Shown here piece after piece: positions 19,785-30,000 of a DNA stretch of 35,833 bases. The notes under the pieces were generated by a model. That model had not been told where the DNA came from. It saw nothing but the letters and a program-made list of their open reading frames with translations, and searched no databases. The translations under genes were made by a program, and so were the position numbers. The first letter of the stretch is position 1; every line of letters begins with the position of its first letter. Source of the stretch: Chara braunii (taxonomy: Eukaryota; Streptophyta; Charophyceae; Charales; Characeae); NCBI GenBank assembly GCA_003427395.1, contig BFEA01000155.1, positions 1,606,834 through 1,642,666 of the forward strand. Direction: 5' to 3'.

Positions 19785-20120
19785 GGAAGGAGCAGCAGTA
19801 CTGGAAATAGGGTCCAGCATTAGGAAAGTGGCATTCATAGCCCTTCGAAACATGGCGAGGGAAACCATGCCCTGTATCAAAATTACTAAAATCCTCATCG
19901 GACATCTCACCCGTTGCCACATGCCTTCAAACAACACAAAAGTCGTCTTCGAACGATATTCCACCTCCACCAGAATATGCTGAAAATTGTGCCCTCTATC
20001 AAACTTACTAAAATAATTTGAACAACCAATCACATCCAATAGATCGTGAATAAAAGACAGGGGGAAAGTGTCCTTGTTCATTATATCATTTCGACTAGTG
20101 TTAATCAATACATATCTCAC
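19785..20120 (-). pseudogene. Ty3/gypsy-type reverse transcriptase fragment
   Basis: The minus strand reads RYVLINTSRNDIMNKDTFPL, a DLLDVIGCSNYFSKFD block, HILVEVEYRSKTTF, then RCPMRIL and FRRAMNATF. This matches the order of gypsy RT motifs RxCIDYRxLNxxTxKDxYPL, DLLDxLxGxxxFSKxDLxxGYHQI, KTAF, PFGL and FQxxMN. The first catalytic Asp (FSKFD) is kept, but PFGL is degraded and the YxDD motif is missing. The frame ends at the foldback element at 19560-19784. It is a dead fragment, separate from the chromovirus at 22.1-24.6 kb. Confidence 0.75.
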
Positions 20121-20700
20121 CGAGATGGAGAGGGTTGTTGATCTCGTGTCTATTATGGTGTTATAGGGTTGTCCTCATACCTTCATATGACATTCCGCAG
20201 ATTTTCGATTCATAACGCTTATCTTCAAGGACTCGTAGTAAGCCCACTCAAGGAGGATTAGGTGCATCCGTGGAAAATTCTCTAGGCAATTTTTTTTTTG
20301 GTAGGATTGGCGATCGACCGATTTGGCCAATAGATCAATTGATCCCCTCACAACAGATCGGTCAATCGGATTCATTGTATTTTTGACAACAACTTCGATT
20401 GTAGTTCATTCTATTCATTTTATTATATTCTACCCCTAATTGTTTTGCTTGTTGTGTCTCATCCCTTTTCAACGAGGTTTCATTTTTGTGTTCGCCTAAG
20501 TTCACCCCCCTTAGGTTCTTTGTTGGTTATCCCATAGCTTTTTAATAAGGCTTTGTGTTTGCGTCTGCTTGAGTTGCAGTTCTCTGCTTACCAAGCCGGC
20601 GGTCGCAGATGACAGGCGCATTTCTACATTAGCAAGGTTTGCAAACAACATAATGTCGACTCTATGTATTTGTCATTTTTTTATTTTTATTTTCTCTCTT
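20121..20700. other. Unassigned stretch upstream of the RT fragment
   Basis: May include more of the same retroelement on the minus strand (open frame 20175-20375), but I recognise no motif. Degenerate inverted copies of GATCGACCGAT lie at 20309-20370. Confidence 0.25.
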
Positions 20701-20705
20701 TAACT

Positions 20706-20758
20706 GTGTGTGTGTGTGTTTGTGTGTGTGTGTATGTGTGTGTGTGTGTGTGTGTGTG
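20706..20758. repeat. (TG)n microsatellite
   Basis: TG array with two interruptions. Confidence 0.95.
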
Positions 20759-20759
20759 G

Positions 20760-20970
20760 CAAGACTTTCCAATATTTTCTGATTTGCTTGGACGGTATTT
20801 AGAGCTTGATCAATGTTAGCTAAATCCACAGTTCCTCCAAATGACAGGTTATACCACCTTAAGGTGGGTAGACTGCCACCCGCTATGCAACACCTACTTC
20901 CACTAAGGGATAACTTAGAAGTCATAATGATGGTGGTAATAACTAGAAACTGGTATCGCAATGGACCCAT
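20760..20970 (-). CDS. Doubtful open frame, unidentified
   Basis: A minus-strand frame of about 70 codons (…GGSLPTLRWYNLSFGGTVDL…, then …VQANQKILESLA) runs into the TG array. Its composition is protein-like. On the minus strand it lies upstream of the RT fragment, so it could be a relic of that element's earlier region, but no motif supports this. Confidence 0.2.
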
Positions 20971-21500
20971 CAGATGGCAAGCTCGTCAATATCAGAACAC
21001 ATAATGTTGTAGCGCAGTTTCAATATTTTTTAATCGTACATGTAATCAAGTAGCACAATGTTTCGTGACCAGAGAAGATGAAGAGGAAAGGGGAAGAGAC
21101 TTAGAGGGTGGACGAGAAAGTACCCATCAGCTCGCCAGATAGATCTCCCTCGCAAACCCATTCCTCCTTCGTGCATCCCCTACTCGCCACGTCAGTAGAT
21201 AGTCTCCTCTGATACGCTATAACAATGAAAATATCTCATCACGGCGCATACAGCGCAGACTACTCTGAAGCCAAACAACAATTCATAGTGTTGACACGAA
21301 CGCAAATAAGTAAGTTTTCCTCGCGATCAACCAATCTTACAACCTTGATCCTCCTCCTCCTGGCCAGCATCCCGTCAATGTCGTAGACAGTGTGTCGAGA
21401 GCCACGTCGACATAATCAAATGTCTAACTGGCGCTGTAAAGAGAGAAGGCGCCAACACCCAAGCAATAACAGTCTCGTGTCATCGCTCCAGAGTAATGTC
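20971..21500. other. Unassigned stretch
   Basis: No feature recognised. Confidence 0.3.
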
Positions 21501-21566
21501 AGCGTCAAGCTAACGTCCAACCAACATCTAGCCAACGTCAAGCCACCGTCTAACCAACGTCAAGAA
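21501..21566. repeat. 11-bp minisatellite, six units
   Basis: Six consecutive 11-mers of the type AACGTCNAACC (21501, 21512, 21523, 21534, 21545, 21556). Confidence 0.85.
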
Positions 21567-22086
21567 GCAAGTGTCAGACTGAATGTCGGTCAATAGGGGT
21601 TGGGTCAACATATAGTGTTCACTCCGATTGACCAGCCTCTGGTCTCCCAAATACGATGGCCCACATTGACTCGCAGCCAATGGTTTGTATCCCGTACAGT
21701 TGCAAATTTCCACTTGGACTTTATTATTGAGGGGTACACGCAAACAGCCAAGTGTGTGGGTTGGATCGACGACCTGGAGTTTGTTTATGTTGACTTTGAC
21801 TCTTGAGCCTGAATCTCCGAGCTGTTGTTGACCTTTGACTTTCCACGATCAACTGTCGCACGTTGGGCCTCTGAAGGCCAGTTTTAGGCCCTGCTTTGGG
21901 TATCCCACAGTAGCAAGCCTTCGTTCAGGCAGTTTTCATGACTTGGGTGCGACCATTAACCCCCTATTCCGGCCCTTAAACCAAAATGATGACCCACGAC
22001 CCACGACTATTGCATGATTTGAGTTGAATTATTGCATTTCATGGGGCTCAATTTCAAGTTTCATCGCAGAAAATACTTCTTTGGGC
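21567..22086. other. Unassigned stretch downstream of the chromovirus
   Basis: On the minus strand this is where a 3' LTR would lie, but I could not define TG…CA ends or a second LTR. A cluster of TTGAC motifs (GTTGACTTTGAC, GTTGACCTTTGAC) lies at about 21788-21841; TTGAC is the WRKY-binding core, but the context gives no reason to call it functional. Confidence 0.3.
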
Positions 22087-22380
22087 TTAGTCTTTTTTTA
22101 ACCCACGCTCATATGCAACGACAATATCAGGTGCAGTAGGTAGAAGCTCATTCTTAGTTAACCACCTTGGTTATGATAGAGGATGAGTTTTGAACTTTAC
22201 CTTGTACTGCTTCTCCAGTCTTCTCGTGCCACCCGTAGAAAAGTATTAATGTTTCAATATTCGTTCAACTTCATAACCTTCGTTGATAGAGGGAGGGAAC
22301 ATGAATGACCGGTTGAGAAACTCCTGGTCTTCGACGTATGGCAGCAGTTCAAAAGCATGAAAGACAAGATAGGCGTCTCG
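22087..22380 (-). pseudogene. Chromodomain at integrase C-terminus
   Basis: After a VFHAFELLPYVEDQEF block (usual form VFHVSLLKPY) the minus strand reads YEVERILKH, a stop, RRLEKQYKVKFKTHPLS, a stop, PRWLTKNELLPTAPDIVVAYE, ending at a TAA (22087-22089). This is the chromodomain fold: EVExIL, then YLVKWKGxxxxxxTWE, then NLxxAPxIVxxYE. In chromoviruses it steers integration to marked chromatin. It has two in-frame stops but is otherwise collinear. Confidence 0.78.
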
Positions 22381-22449
22381 GCTGTAACGTTTGTGAAATA
22401 CGTTAGGTGTTATGTCGGTAACGGTATGAACACTAGTATGCACTTGCTA

Positions 22450-23100
22450 TTTGTGGTAAATTTTAATCCGAATCAATTTGATCTGGCCTAATATATATTC
22501 ACAAAAGTTGGTGGCACAGTCTGTTCATTTGCTCCGTTTGCCCATTCGTTTCAGGGTATCTGACTGACGATATGGTCAGTATTGTGTCATAGGCTTCCAT
22601 TAGTTTTTGCCATTGTAAGCTTGTGAATCGTACATCCCTATCAGAAACGATTGTTTTCGAAAATCCATACTTAGAAACCCATCGCATCGGAAACTTCTGG
22701 ATGGCGATTTCCGTTTTAGGTTCTGATGGTAAAGAAACGAACATTGCATACTTAGAGAATCTGTCATCAATTACCATTACCTTGTTATTCTCGTTTTGAC
22801 TTTTGAAGTGGATCGATATTGACTCATCTGGTTCACTTGGAATAGGTAGTGGTCATAGTAGTCCCAAGGGGTTCTGATTAGAGGGTTTGTTACTTTGACA
22901 AACAAAATAGGTTCGCACATAGGTTAACACATCCTTTTTCATTCCTTTTCATTCAAAAGACTCTTTCGCATGAGCATATGTCTTCTTAAACCCGAAGTGA
23001 CCCTCATTATTATGACATTCTAAAATAATCATACTTTTAATATCTTCTCTATGGGGAATACACTTTTTTTGTTTGATCAATAAAAAGAAGCAAGTCATCA
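22450..23100 (-). pseudogene. Integrase (zinc and DDE core)
   Basis: The zinc module on the minus strand reads PHREDIKSMIILECHNNEGH and YVRTYFVCQSNKP. The HHCC signature has lost its first Cys, now Tyr (YVRTY for YVRSC). The core (open frame 22499-22777) reads MVIDDRFSKYAMFVSLPSE, then VSDRDVRFTS, then SVRYPETNGQTEQMNRL, so the D-D-(35)-E triad is readable. After GQTEQMNR the match skips to a remnant of the LPxAEFAYN region (ASAYTSVHTVTDITPNVF) and then to the post-core segment. The loss of about 100 residues and the missing Cys make it inactive. Confidence 0.82.
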
Positions 23101-23259
23101 GTCATTCGGTACTTAGGAAAAATTTTAAGATTATTCTGAAGGGTTTGGATAATCAGACTCCAGATCGGGTTTCCACCATACCCTTTACGAATTTGGTACT
23201 TCAACTCATTCCCGATGTCAAGATAGGTAACGATGGTACCAAAGAAATCAGAACGTCTG

Positions 23260-23630
23260 GACAAAGCATCAACAACAACATGAGACTTTCCTTTAATAGT
23301 TTCCAGCTCAAAGTCAAATGTGTCGATGAATGCAAACCATTTTATTAACTTGTCGGAGAGTCATGGTTGAATATGAATCCACTTCAGGGTTGAGTGAAAT
23401 GAATAATCCGTGAAGTGTCGTCCGAGCAAGTAGTGTTTCCAAGTGTTCAATTCTCTTTCGTAGATGAAGTTAGCTACCTTATAAGATCGACGACATTAAG
23501 ACATGAACTCGATAGGTTTTTTTACATTTCCCGTCATCATGTTGTAGTACAACCCCAATCTCAAACTGACTGACATCAGTTGTGACAATGAAAGGGAGTG
23601 ATGGATCAACAATCTTAAAAACAAGATAAT
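23260..23630 (-). pseudogene. RNase H domain
   Basis: The minus strand reads VDPSLPFIVTTDVSQFEIG, then VVLQHDDGK, the start of gypsy RNase H with its first catalytic Asp (TTD). YERELNTWKHYLLGRHF follows (catalytic Glu region), then DTFDFELETIKGKSHVVVDALSRR, the last block before integrase. Stops interrupt the middle (around 23400-23520). Confidence 0.75.
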
Positions 23631-23990
23631 GCGTTAGAGTGTGTTTTAACTTCTCAAATGCGAACTCACATGTTTTGTCCCATAACCAATTTTTTTTTTT
23701 TCTTCAGTAATTTTTTCATAAGTGCAACTATAAGAGAAAATTTTCTCAATAATTTTTTATAGTAGCTAGCAAGTCATCCTTCCTTTTAAGGTATGAATAA
23801 GACAGGTGCATTGTAAGGAGAGAAACTCGGTCAAATTCATCATTTACCAGTAAGTGTTTGTTGTTGTTTTTTTCAGTTCTTCTAATTCCCACAGGGACAT
23901 TCAGTAGATCTATCCTTTATAAATCTTACTTCCGGGAATAATTTAAATTGTGTGTTTTATAGCATGGTCAGTTACTACTATTTGTTCAGT
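23630..23990 (-). pseudogene. Reverse transcriptase, internally deleted
   Basis: The minus strand reads LLNEYKDL…DHAIKHTI, then IPGSKIYKG…IYRMSLWELEEL, the well-known start of gypsy RT (HxIxLxPGxxPPxxxxYRMSPxELEEL). The fingers motif follows as LTMHLSYSYLKRKDD (xxPVLFVKKKDG). The sequence then jumps straight to a block like NYYRxFIxxFSxIAxPLxxLLKK and CEFAFEKLKHTL. The palm with the LDDIL/YxDD catalytic aspartates is gone. Several stops and frameshifts are present. Confidence 0.75.
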
Positions 23991-24239
23991 TTGCAAGTCC
24001 TTATATTCATTTAGTAGTTTATCGATAGAAGGAGGATAAGAAGAAGAACATCCAGTTACTCGTTTGACGGGTGTCATCATTACGTTTTGTGCCAACTTCT
24101 TCTTCGTGACCATACTTCGAACAACAGGTAGACTCATACAACAAAAAGACAGTGATGAGTCAAAAACAGACTTATGAAACAATTTAATCAAATTTCATTT
24201 TGAATTTTTCATTATTTAATTTAACAATCTTATCTTTGA

Positions 24240-24643
24240 AGTTGACTTATGGATTGGCTTCCTCATGCTAATCCATACCCATAATCAAGCCAAATGGTAG
24301 ATTCTTCTCTACAAGGAAAGTGACTTCATGCAATATTATTTTTCCTTCCTCAGTGCGAAAATAAAATTTAACATGATCCACAAACTGAGAGACGGTTATC
24401 GTGCTTTTGTCAGCAAAGCACAAATGTGATAGGTCTCGGAAGGTTCCGAACTCTCATTCCCAGATGTAACTTGCGAATTGTCTTTTCTAAGATATAAGAC
24501 CGCGTAGACTCAGGATCTAACAAAGCACCTACTTGTGTATGCACAATCTTTATGTCAGCAATCATTAATTCACTCTTAGACTTTGCTTTCTTAGCCCGTG
24601 AACTCCGTAATGCAATGAGTTCACAACGAAGTTCGTCAAGGGA
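24240..24643 (-). pseudogene. Retropepsin-like protease region
   Basis: The minus strand reads …ADIKIVHTQVGALLDPESTR followed by SYI, the gypsy protease signature (LLD-S/T-G-A/S). Here the catalytic Asp is kept but the usual SGA/TGA reads PES. After one frame change come STITVSQFVDHVKFYFRTEE and HEVTFLVEKNLPFGLIMGMD, the flap and the second strand region (…ILGMDWL). A stop follows MD where WL is expected. The enzyme would have cut the polyprotein and is now dead. Confidence 0.75.
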
Positions 24644-24745
24644 ATCACCAGACCCTTATTGTGTAATCGTCTCTGCATCCGTTTTCGCTATCCTCGCGTC
24701 CCTCCGTTTCCTCTTTTTTACGTTGATGACACGTCACTCTATCAA

Positions 24746-24880
24746 TTGACAGACGCTCACTTAGGGTCTGATCTCACCTCTTTTTTTTCCCCAAAAAACA
24801 AAAAGAACCCTCATTGACAGACGCTCACTAAGGGTCTGATCCCACCTCTTTTTTTTTTTTGAAAATTTAAAAAGAACTGC
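24746..24880. repeat. Two-unit 68-bp tandem repeat
   Basis: TTGACAGACGCTCACT, AGGGTCTGATC, CACCTCTTTTTTTT and AAAAAGAAC are repeated at 24746 and 24814. The copies are about 95% alike outside the homopolymers, so the duplication is recent. Confidence 0.9.
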
Positions 24881-25200
24881 TTTTAGTGGAGCAGGGCCGT
24901 GAAAGAGAATTATAATCCCACATAGCGGAAGAGGGCGGGACTTTCATGAACCACACGGAGCGGGTTTTCACTAACCAAAGACAAATGGCGGACATGGAAA
25001 TAAAAGGGGGGGGGGGGGGGGGGGGGAAGAAAAAAAATATGGCACCTTCCTTTTAGGGGCAGGGCAACTATCACGACTACTTTTGTTTCCACTCCTCTCC
25101 TAATACAACGGGGAGACCTGCAAACTCGGGAAGAAGTGGGATCCCAAAAAATACCAAAAACTACTTACTGAAAGAGAAGTCGGATCTACCCCTAACTTTA
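24881..25200. other. Unassigned stretch with a G21 run (25006-25026)
   Basis: The homopolymer of 21 G could form a quadruplex and is also a sequencing-error risk. No gene recognised. Confidence 0.4.
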
Positions 25201-25204
25201 GGCA

Positions 25205-25330
25205 GGACAAGTTTGGTACAAATTTGAGACCAATTTTGGTACCAATTTAGGACGAATTCGGAACCAATATAAGACCAATTTTGGAGTCATTGAGGGCCAA
25301 TGTGGGACGAATTTGGGTGCAAGCCTGGGA
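25205..25330. repeat. Degenerate short tandem of GGNACCAATTT type
   Basis: Seven or eight imperfect units of about 15-17 bp alternate GGTACCAATTT, GAGACCAATTTT, GGACGAATTC and GGAACCAATAT. Old minisatellite. Confidence 0.6.
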
Positions 25331-25399
25331 CAAGAGGGTAGGCACTTCATTACTCAGCAGCCACCCCCATGCAGCAACAAAGTGGAAGTGCTAAAAAGG

Positions 25400-25530
25400 G
25401 TGAGCGAAGGACCAGTGAGAGCAAGAGACATAAACAGAGAGCGAGAGAGGGAGGAGAGAGGAGTGAGGAGAAAAAAAGGAAAAGAGGGGAGGCGGGGGAG
25501 AGAGATAGAGGGAGCGAGAGACGAGATACA
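25400..25530. repeat. Purine-rich low-complexity tract
   Basis: GA/GGA-rich and imperfect. The Arg/Glu/Lys-rich open frame across it (25369-25680) is best explained by composition. Confidence 0.7.
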
Positions 25531-25985
25531 CGCACCTTAGACTTTCGACATAGACAGGGATACAGACCGAACAAGACGGCGGAACTATCTACCTTTGAAA
25601 CAAGTCCTACTGCAACCTTTAAACAGAGACTAAATGCAAATGCATGTAGCTTGGGTGTACTCAATCGCTATATGGTATAGATTCATATGAAATGCCGCAA
25701 ATCATTTCCTATGAAATGAGAGGAGAACGTACCGCGAGAAAGGCCCAGGCAATGGTGAGCAGGCAGCGGCACAAGAACTTGAAGGGGGTCCTCCTCCTCT
25801 CCTCCCCGATCGTGGGGAATGTGACCAATTGAAACATCTAAGGGTAATTAAGAAAGCAAACGAAATGAACATAAGAGAAACTAAACATATAGCTAGTAGT
25901 CTATTCAACTGCTCGAAAGCGAAAATGGATACGGCTGGTACTATTTCTGTGCGCCTAAAGTGGACTAACTAGGTGCACGAGAAGG
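25531..25985. other. Unassigned stretch
   Basis: No feature recognised. Confidence 0.3.
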
Positions 25986-25994
25986 GCAGAGAGG

Positions 25995-26031
<37 letters not shown>

Positions 26032-26072
26032 GGAGAGAGAGAGAGAGAGAGAGTGTGAGAGAGAGAGAGAGA
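25986..26072. repeat. (GA)n array with interruptions
   Basis: Imperfect GA array of about 87 bp. Confidence 0.93.
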
Positions 26073-26079
26073 GGGGAAA

Positions 26080-26970
26080 AAAAAATGAAGGTTGTGACCT
26101 ATTAGATATCGTATAAAGCGGCAATGGATGATGGTGCAGGAGGTAGTTTGATCCACAATATATCGGGATCGATACTTTATCCCCATAGATCATAGATCGA
26201 GGTATCTATTTACCGACTACTTTTCTCTTCGCAACACCTCCCATGTTCCTTTCGTCGCCCGACGCCCGAATGAAAAGAAGAGATGCTTGCACCCAAATGA
26301 GTGGTTGTGCGAAAGTTCATTGTGTAGCAGGATGCGTGTTGTCGCACTTTTTCCGATTAGATCACTGTCCCCGGTCAGAAAGCCAACAGTCTGTCACGTA
26401 TGATTTTTTTATTTTTGCAATAAATACATAATTTAAATAATGCAAACCCCTCCCTGTTGTGTGCGTCTGGCTTCAGGCGTGACCCTTCAATTGTAGTCTA
26501 CGATAGTCTTCAGTCTTATGAATCTTTAATTTTGATTCGGAACAACAAATAATCACGCAAATAGTAAAATTAAAATTAAATATGCCATGCACGTATCAAC
26601 TTTGTTGATTTATGAATTTCAGAACTGAGACTAGATTGATACAGATTGTAACATCAAGCAATGCCAAAGTGAATGAGTCAGAACTGAGTGTCTCGAGGCA
26701 AGAACAAAATGGATGAGGGAAGGTGAGAACTCGTAGTAAACTCGAAAGGTACAGATGAAAAGACATGGTCAGCACTTGTCAGGAGTCGGCACTCTCCCTC
26801 TCATATTTCATCCTTAATCTCTCATTTGACCTTACACCTCGTATGCCTTGAGCCACGTCCATTTACCTCCTGAGATTTTGGCCTAGAGATGCAGATTCAC
26901 CTAAAGCCCACGAGTTCCGAATATGTTCATTCAAGGCTAAAGATTCGGAAGTCAAGCATAACACATCACT
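26080..26970. other. Unassigned stretch
   Basis: Ordinary composition, no recognisable gene or repeat. Confidence 0.3.
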
Positions 26971-26974
26971 TCTC

Positions 26975-27370
26975 TCATAGAGTAGGAAGATAAGGCCCGC
27001 AGAAGATCCCCTGTATGAGATGTCGGAACTCTGATGGTTCATTCATTGCCTCATAGTCAATCTCAGTTGGTGAAAGATATCTTTCGACCAGGTCAACCAG
27101 ATCACCCCAATAAGAGTCATCAATGAGGTAGAAAGAAACCGACGGCCTAAGGTAGTCAAAGTACAACTTAGGACGAAAGTTATGAATCAGCTTTGCACTC
27201 TCCTAAAGCACCTATGCTCTTTCCTCGACATACCTCACTGTTGTGACCCAAATTAAGTCAAAATGCTCACGAGTTTTCTTCTTTTTTTCACTTAGATTCT
27301 CAAGTCTTGAATAGTTCCCGCTACAAACTTTGTAAAAACCACGAAGATTGACATTTTTTTTTGTCTGCGA
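26975..27370 (-). pseudogene. Unidentified degenerate coding relic
   Basis: On the minus strand one frame stays protein-like for about 130 codons with only two stops (near 27203-27217). It runs NVNLRGFYKVCSGNYSRLEN, a Lys-rich run, REHFDLIWVTTVRYVEERA, then stops, then KLIHNFRPKLYFDYLRPSVS and SYWGDLVDLVERYLSPTEID, ending in IQGIFCGPYLPTL and a stop (26975-26977). Composition and the density of Trp, Tyr, Phe and Cys look like a real globular protein. I do not recognise the family. It could be part of an uncommon retroelement or a captured host exon. Confidence 0.35.
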
Positions 27371-27399
27371 CCGATTGCACCAACATATCGGTACTGGAA

Positions 27400-28635
27400 A
27401 ACATATTTGAAAGCTATCATGTTGAGATTGTTCAAGAATGACACTGACAAGAAATGACTAAATCGTACTTATTTGCCAAGATGGGTACTGAAACTAATTT
27501 GAATGTCTTTGATAAAAACACTGACTGATTGATGTTGATCTGATAACATATTGATAGAGACCATGTGATGATTAGTTCTAATTGTTGATCTCTGTTGTGG
27601 AAATATGGGATAGCTCACTCCGAAACTGCCAAGAAAAACCGGACTGAGGTCATGAGGGATATCATGAGTCTTCTCAAACCCTGTCAATAGTTATCTATCT
27701 ATATTGATACCGATAGTGATACTGAATGCAAGAGAGTTGATTATTATCGGTAGTTGGTGGTGTTGCTTAATGTAAAAATGCTTTGTTGTTGAAGTTGACT
27801 GCTCGAAGGGTCTTTGAATAAGACTTTGAGGTAGGTATCGCTTTAATCTAAGCCCCATTCAGCGGTGATCACTTCTTCTGTTGTTTTAACGGTCTCAAGG
27901 GAAGAGACTGTACTGTGCAACTTCCTATTTGACCTATGGATGTAGAAGAAGTATTTTATGAACTCGTGTCAGTTATTTACTCTCCCGACCACAACATCTC
28001 AATGCATCCTCTTATAGGTTTCGATCATCAAATAATTTACTCACCCAATTTTCTGCTTTGTCCTGGTAGAGAGTGGTGAGCATTATAATAATAACTATAG
28101 TGTACATGATTTACTTTTTCACGGTTGTCTGCAATAGTCCATGATTGAATTAATAAAAAAGATGGATTTTTTTTTTTTTTTAGCATCTAGATATGTTAAG
28201 GTTGTTGTTGAGATCGGACTGTTAGATGCTTGTAACTATGAAAGAGACTATCACAGAACGCCTTATTACTAAATTTTTGAAACAAAGTGTCTTACTTCTA
28301 AGTACAGACCTTAAGTGCGAAAAAAAAAAAAAAAAAAAAGTATTAAGTATTTACTGAAACTATCTCTTCGGGTGAATAAATGCAATCAGTACAACAGCTC
28401 GTGCACAACCTGTGCAGTTTGTTAAGAATCGTTGGTTTATATCAGACATAAAAATTATCAGGGTGTTACTCAAATAGTTGTCCCCGAAAATTTCGATAAG
28501 AGATTTGCTCATATGATGTGAGATAAACAACCAAAGTACTTTGTGCTCAGTATGCGAGTTTGGAATATAGGGACTCTGAATACAGTTTATTCATGCAGGC
28601 TACAAAAACTCTAAGTACAAAATTTGTTTGTATTC
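27400..28635. other. AT-rich unassigned region
   Basis: No gene recognised. T-run at 28168-28181 and an A-run at 28320-28339. Confidence 0.35.
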
Positions 28636-28692
28636 AATACGTTGTCGGTGCGAATACCCTTACAAGGGTATCCGCCCTGTTTTTTTTTGCAA
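28636..28692 (-). repeat. 26-bp palindrome with conserved flanks, copy 2
   Basis: GCGAATACCCTTACAAGGGTATCCGC (28650-28675, palindromic halves of 12 nt) plus flanks GTTGTCGGT and CCTG…TTTTTTTTTGCAAATG is the reverse complement of the copy at 15751-15801. Confidence 0.75.
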
Positions 28693-29276
28693 ATGGCAAG
28701 AAATAAGTTTGATTTGAAAATTAAGTATACCGCACACTGACCGTAACTACGAAACCTGTGCACAGATTAGAGAAAAAACATCAAAAGAAAAAATCAGCAG
28801 AATTAAATATAAAAAATATATATATATTTTTTTTATTAAAATTTATTTATTATTTATTATCGTAGAAATTTAAATTTGATTGAAGTGTGGTCGTGAAATT
28901 TATAATTTTCGTTTAAAGTTTATTGTGCGGCAGACACAAACTGGGAAAAATGACATACCTCTAAAACTGTTTGCGTGCGTCCATTCTCAATCGATTCATT
29001 CCTCTTCTCTTTTCTTCCACCCCGATCACTTGTTTCGTTGATGAAGAAGGCGGGGTAATGCGAACCCATGGCCAAATGGAAGAAGGACGACAATAGATAC
29101 TGGACCGTCTCTACCAACTGCTCACTGAGTTGCACAACGTTGGGTCCGACGTTCAGCCGCATATTGGCAACCAATTCGATTGACGTCCTGAAAAAGGTGA
29201 ACTTTCAAAGGTTAAAACTGTCGTTCAAATGTGGAAAACCAGAGGGAGAGTGCGACATATAATTGACCGGTGACTA
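28693..29276. other. AT-rich stretch and weak open frame
   Basis: A strongly AT-rich segment (28800-28900) precedes a 64-codon plus frame (29068-29262). The antisense frame (28920-29174) is open as well. No domain recognised. The plus frame may be the 5' end of the gag relic that follows, but this is not supported by a motif. Confidence 0.25.
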
Positions 29277-29492
29277 ATGGTCCTCGATCAATTTGTGGTT
29301 GAACAGTTGGCAAAGATGGTCGGTGCAGAGGCCAAGGAAGAAGAAAAAGAAAAACCAAGTACGAGAAAGAAAGAACCTGAACTAACAGAAGAGATCATGG
29401 ACAACACCATTAAGCAGTTGCACGTTGCACTAGAAGCAAAATTTAAGAAAAATGAAGAATACCAAAGGCAGCAAAGAGAACAAAAACAATAG
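29277..29492 (+). CDS. Charged coiled-coil-like open frame, possibly gag N-terminal relic
   Basis: Seventy-one codons, ATG to TAG, with a Glu/Lys/Gln-rich product (EAKEEEKEKPSTRKKEPEL, then a region ending NEEYQRQQREQKQ) likely to form a helix or coiled coil. It lies about 570 bp upstream of a gypsy-type gag relic on the same strand, where gag proteins often have charged helices. The link is positional only. Confidence 0.3.
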   Translation: MVLDQFVVEQLAKMVGAEAKEEEKEKPSTRKKEPELTEEIMDNTIKQLHVALEAKFKKNEEYQRQQREQKQ

Positions 29493-30000
29493 ACAAAAAG
29501 AAGAAAAGAAATAAGACAAAAAAATCATATTGTAGATTCGGGAAAGTGATGTGGCGTCTGTCTTGCAAAATATAACAACTTACTTAGCGTACGTAGAAAT
29601 CAAAATTGATTATGGCACCACAGAACTATGACGAGACTTGTAAAAGAAAAAAACAAGGTTGTACATGAAGAGGTAACCGAGAAAAGGGAAGAAAAGAAAA
29701 AGCCTTAAGAAAAGTTGATGAAAGACACCATGAAACCTTGATAACCGAAATAACCCGAACCCGCGAAGAAATAAACCTCGAAAAAATAAGAAGGGGAGAA
29801 ACAAAAAAAAGAAAGAAAAGGTTAAAATAAAATTCTCATTTACATGCAACAGTAAAAAAAACTTGAAGGAACACTTGTTATTGTGGATTGTCGAGATCCA
29901 GACGTATTGTGGGACTACTCCGGTGGCGGAGACCTTCTTCACCTCTTGTCTAAGAGAAGCCGCGAAGACCTTCTTCACCTCTTGTCAGAGACCAATTTCA
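29493..30000. other. A-rich unassigned stretch
   Basis: Includes a ~33-bp direct duplication of GACCTTCTTCACCTCTTGTC at 29931 and 29964. The Phe/Leu-rich minus-strand frame (29610-29978) reflects A-rich composition. Confidence 0.3.

Larger units (their letters stand above)
22087..24643 (-). mobile_element. Degenerate Ty3/gypsy chromovirus (pol region)
   Basis: Read right to left on the minus strand, the order is protease, reverse transcriptase, RNase H, integrase and chromodomain, which is diagnostic for Ty3/gypsy chromoviruses. All domains carry stops or frameshifts. At least two internal deletions are visible: most of the RT palm, and the end of the integrase core up to just before the chromodomain. 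No gag or LTR could be assigned, so its age by LTR divergence cannot be estimated. The gag relic at 30 kb is on the opposite strand and is not part of this copy. Confidence 0.88.

Noticed and set aside
21788-21841. WRKY-regulated promoter (TTGAC cluster)
   Set aside because: TTGAC is short, and the cluster lies beside a dead retroelement with no gene start nearby.
24914-24926. snRNA upstream sequence element (ATCCCACATAGCG, compare RTCCCACATCG)
   Set aside because: One mismatch and no TATA or recognisable snRNA at the expected distance downstream.
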